34,078 bases of DNA from Pseudomonadales bacterium (GCA_022361455.1 JAKSAW010000148.1:1-34078), one strand, 5' to 3'; counted from the stretch's first letter, positions 1 through 7,987 are shown. Notes: a model not told the origin generated them from the sequence alone. Numbers and translations are program-made.

Positions 1-1308
1 AGCGTTGAAAGTCTCGATAGATTTGGCGTTAGCTTGGAAATTTCGTTGCGAAGTAATCAAGCTCACCAATTCTTGGGTAAGATCGACGTTGGATAATTCC
101 AACGCGCCTCCCTGAATCAAACCAAAGCTTGAGGTACCTGCCTCACCCGCTAACGGTTCACCCGAATCGGTGGTGGCACTCCATGAAGTATTACTAATCT
201 GCGAAAGACCCTGCGGATTGGCGAATCTTGCTAACGCTATTTTGCCAACGGCAGTCGTTTGACCGTTCGTATAAGTGGCACGCACAACACCGGTATCACT
301 GACATCCAATCCCGATAATCGACCAATGGAGAAACCATCTTGACTCAAACTGTTCACGGTAAAGGGAGATGCGAACTGGGTAGGCGCATTATTTGTTAAG
401 TCGATAGTCACTGTCTGATCTGGGTCCTGACCATTACCGTATGTACTCACGTTGGCACCATTACCACTTGTGGTGAGCGCAGGATCACCTAACTCCAAGC
501 TAGTAATGGTGGCTGGGGTCGTAGATTGGAATGCACCAACAGAATCAAAGGTTACATCCGCATAGGCAGGCCACCTTGCCGGTACTGTTGTATCAGCCGT
601 ACCACCATTGATTGGCACAGGATCACCATCTACATACAGAAACATCGCCCAGTTGTTAGACGTCGAATCATCTTTAACAAAATAAGTCGTAGCAATATGG
701 GTATCACCCAACGAATCAAACACGTTGACCGATGTTGACGCCGTATAAGTATTTGTCGCTGTGGGATCAAAGCTAGCAACAGGCAAAGCTGCAGCATTGG
801 CGGGTAAGTTAATACCCATTTCTACTTCAGAAGTAGCTTGAGGTGTACCAGCAGACTCCGGTAAACGAAGCGGTATCGTACTACTTAAAGAGGTGGCAGC
901 AACACTACCGTCAGCATTCACAGGAAACACTTGCAGCAACTGTCCTGAGGAATTAACTACCTGCCCAGTTTCATTTACTCCAAATGCACCCGCTCGGGTA
1001 AACACCCTCTCGCTGCTCGTTTGGTTAGGGGACAAAACAAAGAAACCCTCCCCACTCACCGCGAAATCTAAGGTATTAGACGTAAAATCCAAGTTACCTT
1101 GAGTAAACTGTTGGGTAACCGCCTGCAATAGTACACCAGCACCAATGGCTGTTTTACTATTACCAAACGTGGAGTTAGCATAAATATCACCAAACTCGGC
1201 ACGCGACTCCTTAAAGCCGGTAGTAGACACGTTTGCGATATTGTTACTGGTGACACTTAAATCAGACTGCGCTGCATTCAAGCCACTTAATGCTGTATTG
1301 AATGACAT
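1..1308 (-). CDS. flgE: Flagellar hook protein FlgE (3' end beyond window)
   Basis: Structural subunit of the flagellar hook, the universal joint between rod and filament, exported by the flagellar type III apparatus. The frame is open from ATG at 1308 to the window edge (436 codons). The N-terminus MSFNTALSGLNAAQSDLSVT followed by SNNIANVSTTGFK is the rod/hook N-terminal signature, and the frame ends near NAKSIETFN, which matches the conserved C-terminal helix, so only about a dozen residues should be missing. A clear ribosome site (GTAGGAG) sits 6 nt before ATG. It is the last visible gene of flgB-C-D-E, 19 bp after flgD. The middle, about residues 140-350, is the variable hook domain. Truncation is only a window effect. 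Confidence 0.95.
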   Translation of the reverse strand, partial: MSFNTALSGLNAAQSDLSVTSNNIANVSTTGFKESRAEFGDIYANSTFGNSKTAIGAGVLLQAVTQQFTQGNLDFTSNTLDFAVSGEGFFVLSPNQTSSERVFTRAGAFGVNETGQVVNSSGQLLQVFPVNADGSVAATSLSSTIPLRLPESAGTPQATSEVEMGINLPANAAALPVASFDPTATNTYTASTSVNVFDSLGDTHIATTYFVKDDSTSNNWAMFLYVDGDPVPINGGTADTTVPARWPAYADVTFDSVGAFQSTTPATITSLELGDPALTTSGNGANVSTYGNGQDPDQTVTIDLTNNAPTQFASPFTVNSLSQDGFSIGRLSGLDVSDTGVVRATYTNGQTTAVGKIALARFANPQGLSQISNTSWSATTDSGEPLAGEAGTSSFGLIQGGALELSNVDLTQELVSLITSQRNFQANAKSIETFNA

Positions 1309-1327
1309 AACTTGCTCCTACCTACTT

Positions 1328-2008
1328 CTATCGAATTTCTTTAATTTCAGTTGAACTTATTTGACCCAAACCATTTAGATTGAGCACCATATCCCCTTGG
1401 GTATTAGAAATGCTCACACTATTCACTCTGCCGTGGACATTCACTGCGAGAGCTTCCATCTCATTTCCAACTCGACCATTAACGGAAACCTGGTAAATTC
1501 CGGGCGGCAATGGATTGCCGTTATCGTCTGCGCCATCCCAACCGAAAGGAGTATCTTCACTCCCGGTTAAATTACCCAAATTCTCTGTTCTCACTATCTG
1601 ACCTGAAGAATCAGTAATGGTAACTTGAGCATCGAGTACAGATTCACCCGTTGCTTTAATAACGCCCGTCACCGGATTAGCAGCATCAAAATATGCTTTA
1701 TTCGAATCTAGCAACACATCGCGACCTACCAATGCAGTCGCTTGTAAGGCTTGAGAAGATCGATATAGGCCACCGATTTCTTCGATGGAATTATTGATGT
1801 TACCTATACCTTCTAAGGTGCTAAATTCCGCCAACTGACTAACAAACTCGGTGCCATCTTGGGGATCTAATGGATTTTGATTCTCTAGCTGCGCCAGCAT
1901 TAGGCGCATAAACATATCTTTTTCAGTTTCTTCATTTTTGTTGGGCTGATTCTTTATAGAAAGATCATTCAGCACACTGTTTTGTTCGTTAATTCCACCA
2001 ACAGACAT
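1328..2008 (-). CDS. flgD: Flagellar hook assembly (capping) protein FlgD
   Basis: FlgD caps the growing hook so that FlgE subunits fold in place, and is discarded when the hook is finished. The protein has 226 residues, usual for the family. About residues 30-75 carry the conserved N-terminal stretch (FMRLMLAQLENQNPLDPQD, then FVSQLAEFSTLEG). The C-terminal half has the FlgD Ig-like/Tudor-like domain with the recognisable segment PFGWDGADDNGNPLPPGIYQ. A purine-rich site (AAGGGGGA) precedes ATG. It lies 13 bp after flgC and 19 bp before flgE, so it is cotranscribed with both. Confidence 0.96.
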   Translation of the reverse strand: MSVGGINEQNSVLNDLSIKNQPNKNEETEKDMFMRLMLAQLENQNPLDPQDGTEFVSQLAEFSTLEGIGNINNSIEEIGGLYRSSQALQATALVGRDVLLDSNKAYFDAANPVTGVIKATGESVLDAQVTITDSSGQIVRTENLGNLTGSEDTPFGWDGADDNGNPLPPGIYQVSVNGRVGNEMEALAVNVHGRVNSVSISNTQGDMVLNLNGLGQISSTEIKEIR

Positions 2009-2021
2009 TGTCTAATCCCCC

Positions 2022-2465
2022 TTATTGACCAAGCGCTAGCGCTTGCTCCATCATTTTCTTGGCCGCGGACATTACATCTGCGTTGGTTTGAAAAGACCTG
2101 GAAGCACTGATCATGTTTGTCATTTCTTCCACCACGTTCACGTTGGGATATTTCACATATCCGTTTTCATCGGCGTAAGGGTGGCCTGGCTCGTAGCGCA
2201 ACTGATAGGGAGCATCGCTTTCAACAACCCCCATCACCCGCACACCTTGGCCTGCATTTAAATTTTCACTACCAAAATCAAGAGGGTTGCCGCGCACAGC
2301 TGAATGCATTTGAGCCTCGAATACAGGTTGTCGCGCGCGATAGGTATCTTCACCATTAGTGGCCACGCTTTCCGCGTTGGCGATGTTTGAAGCGGTTGTA
2401 TTTAGGCGCACGCTTTGCGCACTCATCCCGCTTCCGGCAATATCAAAGACATTCATTAGAGCCAT
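2022..2465 (-). CDS. flgC: Flagellar basal-body rod protein FlgC
   Basis: Proximal rod subunit of the flagellar basal body. It has 147 residues. The N-terminus has the rod signature (SVRLNTTASNIANAESVATN), and the C-terminus ends with the typical segment MISASRSFQTNADVMSAAKK. A strong ribosome site (AGAGGAG) lies 7 nt before ATG and overlaps the flgB stop codon, so flgB and flgC are tightly coupled. The second gene of the flgBCDE operon. Confidence 0.97.
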   Translation of the reverse strand: MALMNVFDIAGSGMSAQSVRLNTTASNIANAESVATNGEDTYRARQPVFEAQMHSAVRGNPLDFGSENLNAGQGVRVMGVVESDAPYQLRYEPGHPYADENGYVKYPNVNVVEEMTNMISASRSFQTNADVMSAAKKMMEQALALGQ

Positions 2466-2467
2466 GG

Positions 2468-2872
2468 TTAATCTCCTCTAATCACGTTTTTAAGGCCTTT
2501 AACTCTGGAATTCAGAAAGGTAAAAGCCGCCTGATATTGCAAAGTATTTCTAGCAAACTCTGCTCGCTCAGTTTGCACGTCAACTGTATTGCCATCGATG
2601 GCCGGTTGATTTGGAACTCGATACATGAGCCCGTTAATTGCATCAGGTTGGAGTAATTGAGTATTATGCTGTGCATCAGAGGTTTTCATTTGTAGGTTAC
2701 CGCTAGGATTACCCATTCTTGACTTAAGCATTTGGTCAAAATCGATATCACGGGCCTGGTAACCAGGAGTGTCGGCATTGGCGATATTGTTGGCTATCAC
2801 TGCTGAACGATCAGCTCTGAGCTGCATCGCATGCATATGTGTGCCAAACGCCTTATCAAAACTTATTGCCAT
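2468..2872 (-). CDS. flgB: Flagellar basal-body rod protein FlgB
   Basis: Proximal rod subunit of the basal body and first gene of the leftward flgBCDE operon. It has 134 residues. The conserved rod motif NNIANADTPGYQARDIDF is at about residues 28-45. The C-terminus is the amphipathic helix shared with FlgC and FlgE. A consensus sigma-54 promoter lies about 98-113 bp upstream of ATG, which fits the early (class II/III) timing of rod and hook genes in polar-flagellated gammaproteobacteria. Further upstream, CGGCAA repeats occupy the place where an enhancer would be expected. Confidence 0.96.
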   Translation of the reverse strand: MAISFDKAFGTHMHAMQLRADRSAVIANNIANADTPGYQARDIDFDQMLKSRMGNPSGNLQMKTSDAQHNTQLLQPDAINGLMYRVPNQPAIDGNTVDVQTERAEFARNTLQYQAAFTFLNSRVKGLKNVIRGD

Positions 2873-2968
2873 TTTTAAAACCTCAGTGCCTCACAGCATT
2901 TCGGAAAACTTATCTAAGAGGTACCGTCCCTGGTTACTAGTCCCTCACCTCATCCTCGCTGTAATCAA

Positions 2969-2985
2969 AGCAATGTGTGTGCCAA
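2969..2985 (-). promoter_or_regulatory. Sigma-54 promoter of flgBCDE
   Basis: Read on the minus strand: TTGGCACACACATTGCT. The -24 GG and -12 GC are separated by exactly 10 nt and every consensus position of TTGGCAC-N5-TTGCT is met. It would start transcription near 2958, giving a leader of about 86 nt before flgB. RpoN control with an FlrC/FleR-type activator is established for the equivalent operon in Pseudomonas and Vibrio; here it is inferred from the motif. Confidence 0.85.
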
Positions 2986-3035
2986 TATTTAATTGGCAAT
3001 AAAAACAACAAGTTAGATAAACACATAGAATATTT

Positions 3036-3094
3036 GCGGCAAGCAAAGCGGCAACGGCAAACCACTGCACGAATAGCGGCAAGCAAAGCGGCAA
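3036..3094. repeat. Direct repeats (19 bp x2) and five CGGCAA copies
   Basis: The 19-mer GCGGCAAGCAAAGCGGCAA occurs perfectly at 3036-3054 and 3076-3094, 40 bp apart. Within the array CGGCAA starts at 3037, 3049, 3055, 3077 and 3089. The array lies 51-109 bp upstream of the -24 element of the flgB promoter, the usual distance of an enhancer for a sigma-54 activator. A REP-like or slippage origin is also possible. Confidence 0.75.
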
Positions 3095-3105
3095 TAAGAG
3101 GAAAA

Positions 3106-3130
3106 TAAAAACCTAAGGATTAGGCTTTTT
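3106..3130 (-). terminator. Probable intrinsic terminator after cheR
   Basis: On the minus strand the end of cheR reads GCCTAA-TCC-TTAGG followed by TTTTTATTTT. The GC-containing core is only five pairs, extended by a G:T and several A:T pairs from the A-run before it. The cheR stop codon lies in the hairpin. Confidence 0.5.
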
Positions 3131-3962
3131 GATAGACAACACCAGGGCTGTAATATCGAACTTCAAAAAGATCATTGAGACCACGGGGAGTTTCTGATCC
3201 ACCCAAGAAAAGATAACCCTCAGGTTTTAGCATGCCGTGGATTTTTCGTAGAATCTCGTTTTGTAAATCAGCTGAAAAATAAATCAAAACATTACGGCAA
3301 AATACAACATCAAACTTGCCTAAACTAACGAAGCTATCTTTTAAATTAAATTGTTTATATTCAACACGTTGCTTGATAGCTTGTTTCACTTGCCACTGCT
3401 TTGAATCGAGCACATCAAAGTGCTGACGCAATCTTTCAGACGACATGCCTCGATTCAAAGCCAGTGAATCATAAATTCCGGCTCTAGCTTGTTCTAATAT
3501 CTCTTTATTGATATCAGTTGCCAAGATTTTTACTTCTCGGGCTGAGGGCTTAGATTTTTTGTATTCATCAATACTAATGGACAGAGAGTAAGGTTCTTGC
3601 CCAGAAGAGCTCGCAGCGCACCAAATTCTTAAGTTTGAATCATTCTTTTTATTCAGCTCTTCGAGCAAATCTTTTTTGAAATATTCAAAGGGGTGTCTAT
3701 CACGAAACCATAAGGTTTCGTTGGTAGTCATGGCGTCAATGACAGCCTGCCTTAATGGATCATTTGCATAGCCAGAAATACGCTTTACTAACTCCCCTAA
3801 AGACGAAACGTCGTAATCGCGGAAAATTTTTCGCAACCGACTGTCGATTAAATAGTTCTTATTATCCCCCAGCAAAATACCGCAGTTTCGCTCAAGGAAG
3901 GAGCGAAACTGCACATATTCATCATGCGTATGTTTGGAGGCGCTAGTTGAATTAAAAACCAT
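3120..3962 (-). CDS. cheR: Chemotaxis protein methyltransferase CheR
   Basis: Transfers methyl groups from S-adenosylmethionine to glutamates of chemoreceptors, the adaptation step of chemotaxis. It has 280 residues, the normal length. The all-alpha CheR N-terminal domain covers about residues 15-75. The segment MTTNETLWFRD (about 78-88) is the CheR hallmark, WCAASSSGQEPYSL (about 114-127) is the SAM-binding loop, and VVFCRNVLIYF is the conserved strand/turn of the methyltransferase fold. No VWR/NWETF pentapeptide-binding features can be judged from sequence alone. It follows cheV by 25 bp and has a poor ribosome site, so translation may depend on cheV. The cheV-cheR pair beside flgA matches the order in Pseudomonas. 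Confidence 0.95.
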   Translation of the reverse strand: MVFNSTSASKHTHDEYVQFRSFLERNCGILLGDNKNYLIDSRLRKIFRDYDVSSLGELVKRISGYANDPLRQAVIDAMTTNETLWFRDRHPFEYFKKDLLEELNKKNDSNLRIWCAASSSGQEPYSLSISIDEYKKSKPSAREVKILATDINKEILEQARAGIYDSLALNRGMSSERLRQHFDVLDSKQWQVKQAIKQRVEYKQFNLKDSFVSLGKFDVVFCRNVLIYFSADLQNEILRKIHGMLKPEGYLFLGGSETPRGLNDLFEVRYYSPGVVYQKA

Positions 3963-3987
3963 ATAAAAATGCTAACGAAACAGCACG

Positions 3988-4926
3988 TTATCCCTGTGAA
4001 GCACTATCAATTCGTTCCTGAACTACCTCGGCTAACTTATCCGGCTTAAACTTCGCTAGAAAATTATTGGCACCAACCTTTTCCACCATGGCCTGATTAA
4101 AGATACCACTCAAAGAGGTATGCAATAGTATGTACAAATTAGATAAGCGTGGATCGTCACGAATGCTGGCCGTAAGTGTGTAGCCATCCATTTCAGGCAT
4201 TTCAATATCAGATATCAACATGCAATATTGACTGTTGATATCATGCCCTTCGTCGGCAATTTGCTTTAAGTGGGCCAGAGCTTGAGCACCATCAGGAAAT
4301 ACTTCAGTTTCCACACCTAGCTTTTCAACGCAGCGCTTAATTTGCTTTCTAGCAACACTGGAATCATCAGCAATCATTACTTTAAGTTGCTGAGCAGAAG
4401 CCGCTTGAATAGTTTCTTCGCGAAGTACATCTTGCGAGATATCTTCTACTACAGGCGAAATCTCTGAAAGAATCTTTTCAACATCAATAATTTCTACAAT
4501 CTTACTATCGACTTCTGTCACTGCAGTAAGGTAATTATTCTTGCCCGCCCCTTTGGGTGGTGGATGCACATTAGCCCAGTTCAGGTTGACGATCTTCTCA
4601 ACGGATTTTACCAAAAATCCCTGAACAGCCATGTTGTATTCAGAAATGATCACAAAGCAATTATCGATATCATCAAGAGGCCGATTACCAATCGCAGCAT
4701 TCATATCCATGACTGAGATAGTACCGCCACGAATATGAGCGATGCCGCGGACAACCGGGTTTCGTTGCGGTAATTCAGTGAGCTTAGGGCACTGTAATAC
4801 CTCTTTAACTTTGAATACGTTAATACCGTATATTTGCGAACCATCGAGCCTAAAAAGTAATAGCTCTAAACGGTTCTGTCCTACTAATTGTGTTCGCTGA
4901 TCTACAGCGTCTAAAACACCAGCCAT
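3988..4926 (-). CDS. cheV: Chemotaxis coupling protein CheV (CheW-REC fusion)
   Basis: CheV couples chemoreceptors to CheA and adds a phosphorylatable receiver that helps adaptation. It has 312 residues. The CheW-like domain spans about 15-160 (LLLFRLDGSQIYGINVFKVK is its start). The receiver domain spans about 182-305, with the acidic pair D187/D188, phosphoacceptor D240 in the segment LISDIEMPEMDGY, the T/S position in ILLHTS, and the conserved Lys in FLAKFKPD. All catalytic positions are present. It starts divergently from flgA with 177 bp between. I found no good promoter for it: the nearest GG/GC pair has 11 nt spacing, one too many for sigma-54. Confidence 0.95.
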   Translation of the reverse strand: MAGVLDAVDQRTQLVGQNRLELLLFRLDGSQIYGINVFKVKEVLQCPKLTELPQRNPVVRGIAHIRGGTISVMDMNAAIGNRPLDDIDNCFVIISEYNMAVQGFLVKSVEKIVNLNWANVHPPPKGAGKNNYLTAVTEVDSKIVEIIDVEKILSEISPVVEDISQDVLREETIQAASAQQLKVMIADDSSVARKQIKRCVEKLGVETEVFPDGAQALAHLKQIADEGHDINSQYCMLISDIEMPEMDGYTLTASIRDDPRLSNLYILLHTSLSGIFNQAMVEKVGANNFLAKFKPDKLAEVVQERIDSASQG

Positions 4927-4973
4927 AACCTGGCTCCATGCTCTGCCAAAATCAAAAAGCCTTGCTCAACGCT

Positions 4974-4989
4974 AGGCACAACATTTGCT
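4974..4989 (+). promoter_or_regulatory. Sigma-54 promoter of flgA
   Basis: AGGCACAACATTTGCT has GG at 4975-4976 and GC at 4987-4988, separated by 10 nt, with the GGCAC and TTGC cores intact. The expected start is near 5000, about 104 nt before flgA. The motif is visible; RpoN use is inferred from it and from flagellar gene control in relatives. Confidence 0.7.
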
Positions 4990-5103
4990 TGATACAAAGA
5001 AACTACCCGACAGCGTCAAAAACTTGAGTGCGATTTTCCACACTCTCTTTTTGAGCATAGGCGAAATTGTCGAAATGAACAGCGAATCAAATGGAAATTC
5101 ATT

Positions 5104-5895
5104 GTGAATACACAATTCAACACCAGTGACACATTGGCGCATCCCCATCAAAGTGATTTCATAAAAAAAATCAAAAACTTAGCGAAATTTTCGTTGCTAT
5201 CACTAGGGTTCATTCCAGTAAATTTGGGCTGGGCTCAAGAAACAGAAAAGCCTGCTCGCCAAAGTGCTCATCTGCAAATCCAGGAACAGGTTTTAGCCTT
5301 CGCCAAGCAGCTAAATAATGACACCCAATATTCAAGAATCGATTATGAAGCGACCATGCCAGATCCAAGATTGCGGATCGAAGTGTGTCCAACACCGCTG
5401 GAAATTGAAAACCGTACCGCGAATAGAAATATTGGCAGGCTTACTTTAAAAGTTGCCTGTAGAACGGCTACTAAGCCGTGGGCGATTAATACCAGTCTCA
5501 ATATTGTTGCCTACGACAACGTGGTGGTGAGCTCCCGAGCGATACCCAAAGCGACAAAGATCACTCGAAGCATGCTAAGTCTACAAGAGCGAGACGTGAC
5601 ACGGTTTTCGCAAGGATATTTTAAAGATTTTTCCCATGTCACCGATTCAATAACTAAATACTCAGTGAGCGGCAACAAAACGTTAACCCCAGGCAATCTA
5701 TTGCCTCCCATGCTGGTGTCGCGCGGGGAAAAAGTGGTCATTAACGCGCAAGCCTCTGGATTGAGCATAAGAGCGACAGGAACAGCCATGGGTGATGGCG
5801 CACTTGGCGATCTGGTGCGGGTTAAAAACTCTCAGACCGCGCGCATTGTTGAAGGTAGGGTATCCGCGCCAGGACAGGTGACTATCAACCTGTGA
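5104..5895 (+). CDS. flgA: Flagellar P-ring assembly chaperone FlgA
   Basis: Periplasmic chaperone that helps FlgI assemble into the P ring in the peptidoglycan layer. It has 263 residues from a GTG start; no in-frame ATG is available nearby and the ribosome site is weak, so the start is uncertain. An export signal is visible after a long n-region: the hydrophobic stretch FSLLSLGFIPVNLGWAQ at about residues 29-45. The C-terminal half is the SAF/FlgA domain, ending in the typical segment ARIVEGRVSAPGQVTINL. It runs divergently from cheV and just before flgM, as in Pseudomonas. Confidence 0.92.
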   Translation: MNTQFNTSDTLAHPHQSDFIKKIKNLAKFSLLSLGFIPVNLGWAQETEKPARQSAHLQIQEQVLAFAKQLNNDTQYSRIDYEATMPDPRLRIEVCPTPLEIENRTANRNIGRLTLKVACRTATKPWAINTSLNIVAYDNVVVSSRAIPKATKITRSMLSLQERDVTRFSQGYFKDFSHVTDSITKYSVSGNKTLTPGNLLPPMLVSRGEKVVINAQASGLSIRATGTAMGDGALGDLVRVKNSQTARIVEGRVSAPGQVTINL

Positions 5896-5992
5896 CATCA
5901 ATACAGAAATCTAATGTATTTAGGTAGAATATATTCAATCGCGCTAAAATAGACGGCTCTTTTATAAATTGCAAAAGTTTTGGTTTATTTGC

Positions 5993-6019
5993 TAAAGTTT
6001 TTCTAATGAGGGCCGATAG
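5993..6019 (+). promoter_or_regulatory. Sigma-28 (FliA) promoter of flgM
   Basis: TAAAGTTT (5993-6000), 11 nt, then GCCGATAG (6012-6019). This matches the flagellar sigma-28 consensus TAAAGTTT-N11-GCCGATAA at all but the last base. Transcription should begin near 6027, about 100 nt before flgM. The FliA-controlled anti-FliA gene is an established feedback circuit. Confidence 0.9.
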
Positions 6020-6127
6020 CTAATGTAGAAAAGCTTGAATGTTTTGTGTGGGCACTTAGGTAGACGAGTGCATTAACGTGAAAGCTTGGTAACTAAAGAT
6101 GACAGTCTTAGTTTAAAGGGCAAGAAA

Positions 6128-6430
6128 ATGGGCTTAGAAATCAATGGCTTGAATACAAGCCAAACGACAACGAACAAGGCGAAGGGCAATGCCCAGGTCG
6201 CCTCAAAAGACGGTGAGAAGAAAACTCAAGCTTCTTCTGGTGGAAACACAACCGTAAATATTAGCGATGAAGCAAAATCACTTAGCCAACTTCAAGGTGA
6301 AGTTTCTAAGGGTGATTCTTTTGATGAAGCCAAAGTTGCGGAGCTAAAAGCAGCAATTGCCGACGGCAGCTACAAACCAGATGCGAACAAAATCGCAGGC
6401 AAGCTACTGGATATCGACGGCCAATTCTAG
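6128..6430 (+). CDS. flgM: Anti-sigma-28 factor FlgM
   Basis: Binds and inhibits the flagellar sigma factor FliA until the hook is complete, then leaves through the flagellar export channel. I take the ATG at 6128 (100 residues) over the in-frame TTG at 6086, because MGLEINGLN resembles FlgM N-termini and AAAGGG lies upstream. The N-terminal half is disordered-looking (rich in T, K, S, N, Q). The C-terminal half has the FlgM segment VNISDEAKSL followed by the helices VAELKAAIADGSYKPDANKI and AGKLLD. It is driven by a sigma-28 promoter and followed at once by a strong terminator, so it appears to be monocistronic. Confidence 0.93.
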   Translation: MGLEINGLNTSQTTTNKAKGNAQVASKDGEKKTQASSGGNTTVNISDEAKSLSQLQGEVSKGDSFDEAKVAELKAAIADGSYKPDANKIAGKLLDIDGQF

Positions 6431-6466
6431 AAAACAAACTGTCCTTCTTGCTCAGTAATTATGTTT

Positions 6467-6498
6467 AAAAGCCGCTTCCACACAAAGCGGCTTTTTTT
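6467..6498 (+). terminator. Intrinsic terminator after flgM
   Basis: AAAAGCCGCTT (6467-6477) pairs perfectly with AAGCGGCTTTT (6485-6495) across a 7-nt loop and is followed by more T residues. It separates flgM from flgN. Confidence 0.9.
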
Positions 6499-6544
6499 AT
6501 GCCTCTCCCTTAAAGACCAGCCCAAATGTTCCTCGAAACAGCTT

Positions 6545-6561
6545 TGGGCACAATCCTTGCT
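6545..6561 (+). promoter_or_regulatory. Sigma-54 promoter of flgN
   Basis: TGGGCACAATCCTTGCT, with GG at 6547-6548 and GC at 6559-6560, spacing 10 nt. It matches GGCAC-N5-TTGCT fully. The start would be near 6572, 38 nt before the flgN ATG. It lies downstream of the in-frame ATG at 6526 and so also argues against that earlier start. Confidence 0.8.
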
Positions 6562-6609
6562 TTGTTTCTATCAACGTCAATAAGTGTGTTGTTTGATAAG
6601 GAGCGACTC

Positions 6610-7107
6610 ATGTCACATCAAGTTACCCCACAAAAAGCCCAGCAGTTTCTTGAGCTATTGAAGACAGATCTAAGAAAAACAGATGAACTGGTCCAATATT
6701 TGGAAGCAGAAAAAAGCGCTATTCAGGAACGTGACTTTGATTCTTACACTAGCCTTTTAAGCCAAAAGAAACATTTATTGGTAGAAATAGAATCACTTGA
6801 TCGAGAGCGCCAAAATCTGATGACTGCAATGGGGTTTCCCGGCACCAAAGAAGGCTTTGAAGATTTCCTACAATATGTGCCTTCCGCCTGGAAAGGACGC
6901 TTCGAAGACATATGGAGCGCTTTGACCAAAAAACTAAATCGCTGCAAGGACTTAAACCAAATCAACGGCAAGATTCTACTTCACGCGCAAATTGCCACAG
7001 ATCGACTTATGCAAATGATCAAAGGTGTTAGCCCCAATGAAACCGTCTATCGCGCGAATGGACAACGCTCTCAGATTGGGAATCAGCGATCTTTGGCGAT
7101 GGCTTAG
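6610..7107 (+). CDS. flgN: Flagellar export chaperone FlgN
   Basis: Chaperone for the hook-filament junction proteins FlgK and FlgL, delivering them to the flagellar export gate. I chose ATG 6610 (165 residues): AAGGAG lies 6 nt before it, and a sigma-54 promoter lies between it and the upstream in-frame ATG at 6526. The protein is mainly alpha-helical and coiled-coil-like: FLELLKTDLRKTDELVQYLE, then QKKHLLVEIESLDRERQNLM, a FlgN-type pattern. It sits between flgM and a PilZ gene as in Pseudomonas, but here it has its own promoter. Confidence 0.88.
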   Translation: MSHQVTPQKAQQFLELLKTDLRKTDELVQYLEAEKSAIQERDFDSYTSLLSQKKHLLVEIESLDRERQNLMTAMGFPGTKEGFEDFLQYVPSAWKGRFEDIWSALTKKLNRCKDLNQINGKILLHAQIATDRLMQMIKGVSPNETVYRANGQRSQIGNQRSLAMA

Positions 7108-7216
7108 GCAGAAAAAAAGAACCTTTGAATTAGATACTTACAGCCATGAATGGATTCTCAGGGCTTTGCTACACTGGTAAATAGATTGGTGAAGATTGAT
7201 TGAGTAGTTCGTATTC

Positions 7217-7987
7217 ATGCGTATCCCATTTATCAGCAAGTTACTTGAGCGCGATAAAGAGCGCCAAAAGACTGGAACACCTAAAAGTGTCCATCACAAT
7301 CCCAAAGATATTGCCACCTCGTTAAAAAAATATGCGGAGGCCAATACCTTAGTGGAAGGTGAAATGATCTCCGATGGGAATGGCAAAGAGGTCGTTAGGT
7401 TTACCAGCGGCATTATCAATGTTGATGCTGACAACCGCACCATCATTTTCGATGCAACGCACCCCGATGAGGTTAACACCCAATTTCTGCCAAAGAGCAA
7501 TGTGAAATTCACATTGTCGCACCTAGGGGTACGCACGCAATTCAACTGCGAATATCAATACAGTATTGATTCTCCCAGATATGAGCACCTCTTCAGCTTT
7601 CCTAAAGGCATCGAACATATCCAATTACGGGATGCTTTTCGAATTCGTATTAGTACCATCAATCCTGTGCGCATGACCTTAGAGAATAACGACAAAGGCA
7701 CCCACTCAGGTTATGTCTGCGATCTCTCCGCTACTGGTGCGAGGATCCAGCTTCAAAAGCTTATTCAACCCCAACCCCACCGCGGCGACATTTATGAACA
7801 CTGCTATATCACCTTAAGTGATGGGCAAAGAATTCATGCCAGTTGCCAACTAATGCATTGGCAATATGATCCGAAAAAAGATATCACACTCTTAGGTGTG
7901 CAGTTTCTGCAAATGGATGCGGCCATCGAAAGAAAACTCAATCGCTTCCTTACCGACCTGCAACGCAAAGAACGAAGTAAAGACTAG
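7217..7987 (+). CDS. flgZ: c-di-GMP-binding flagellar brake protein (YcgR/FlgZ type, PilZ)
   Basis: Cyclic-di-GMP receptor that slows or biases the flagellar motor when c-di-GMP rises. It has 256 residues. Residues about 30-125 form the YcgR-like N-terminal beta domain and about 135-250 the PilZ domain. Both c-di-GMP motifs are intact: RxxxR as RDAFR (138-142) and DxSxxG as DLSATG (169-174). The place after flgA-flgM-flgN is that of flgZ in Pseudomonas. There is no clear ribosome site before ATG. No promoter was recognised in the 109 bp after flgN, so it probably shares the flgN transcript. Confidence 0.9.
   Translation: MRIPFISKLLERDKERQKTGTPKSVHHNPKDIATSLKKYAEANTLVEGEMISDGNGKEVVRFTSGIINVDADNRTIIFDATHPDEVNTQFLPKSNVKFTLSHLGVRTQFNCEYQYSIDSPRYEHLFSFPKGIEHIQLRDAFRIRISTINPVRMTLENNDKGTHSGYVCDLSATGARIQLQKLIQPQPHRGDIYEHCYITLSDGQRIHASCQLMHWQYDPKKDITLLGVQFLQMDAAIERKLNRFLTDLQRKERSKD

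Noticed and set aside
1..1308. flgE as a truncated pseudogene
   Set aside because: The frame is open to the window edge and only the conserved last residues are missing.
4927..4975. A GG/GC pair before cheV resembling a sigma-54 site
   Set aside because: The spacing is 11 nt, not 10, and the flanking consensus is poor.
6526..6609. A longer flgN start at ATG 6526
   Set aside because: It has no ribosome site and lies upstream of the sigma-54 promoter; ATG 6610 has AAGGAG.
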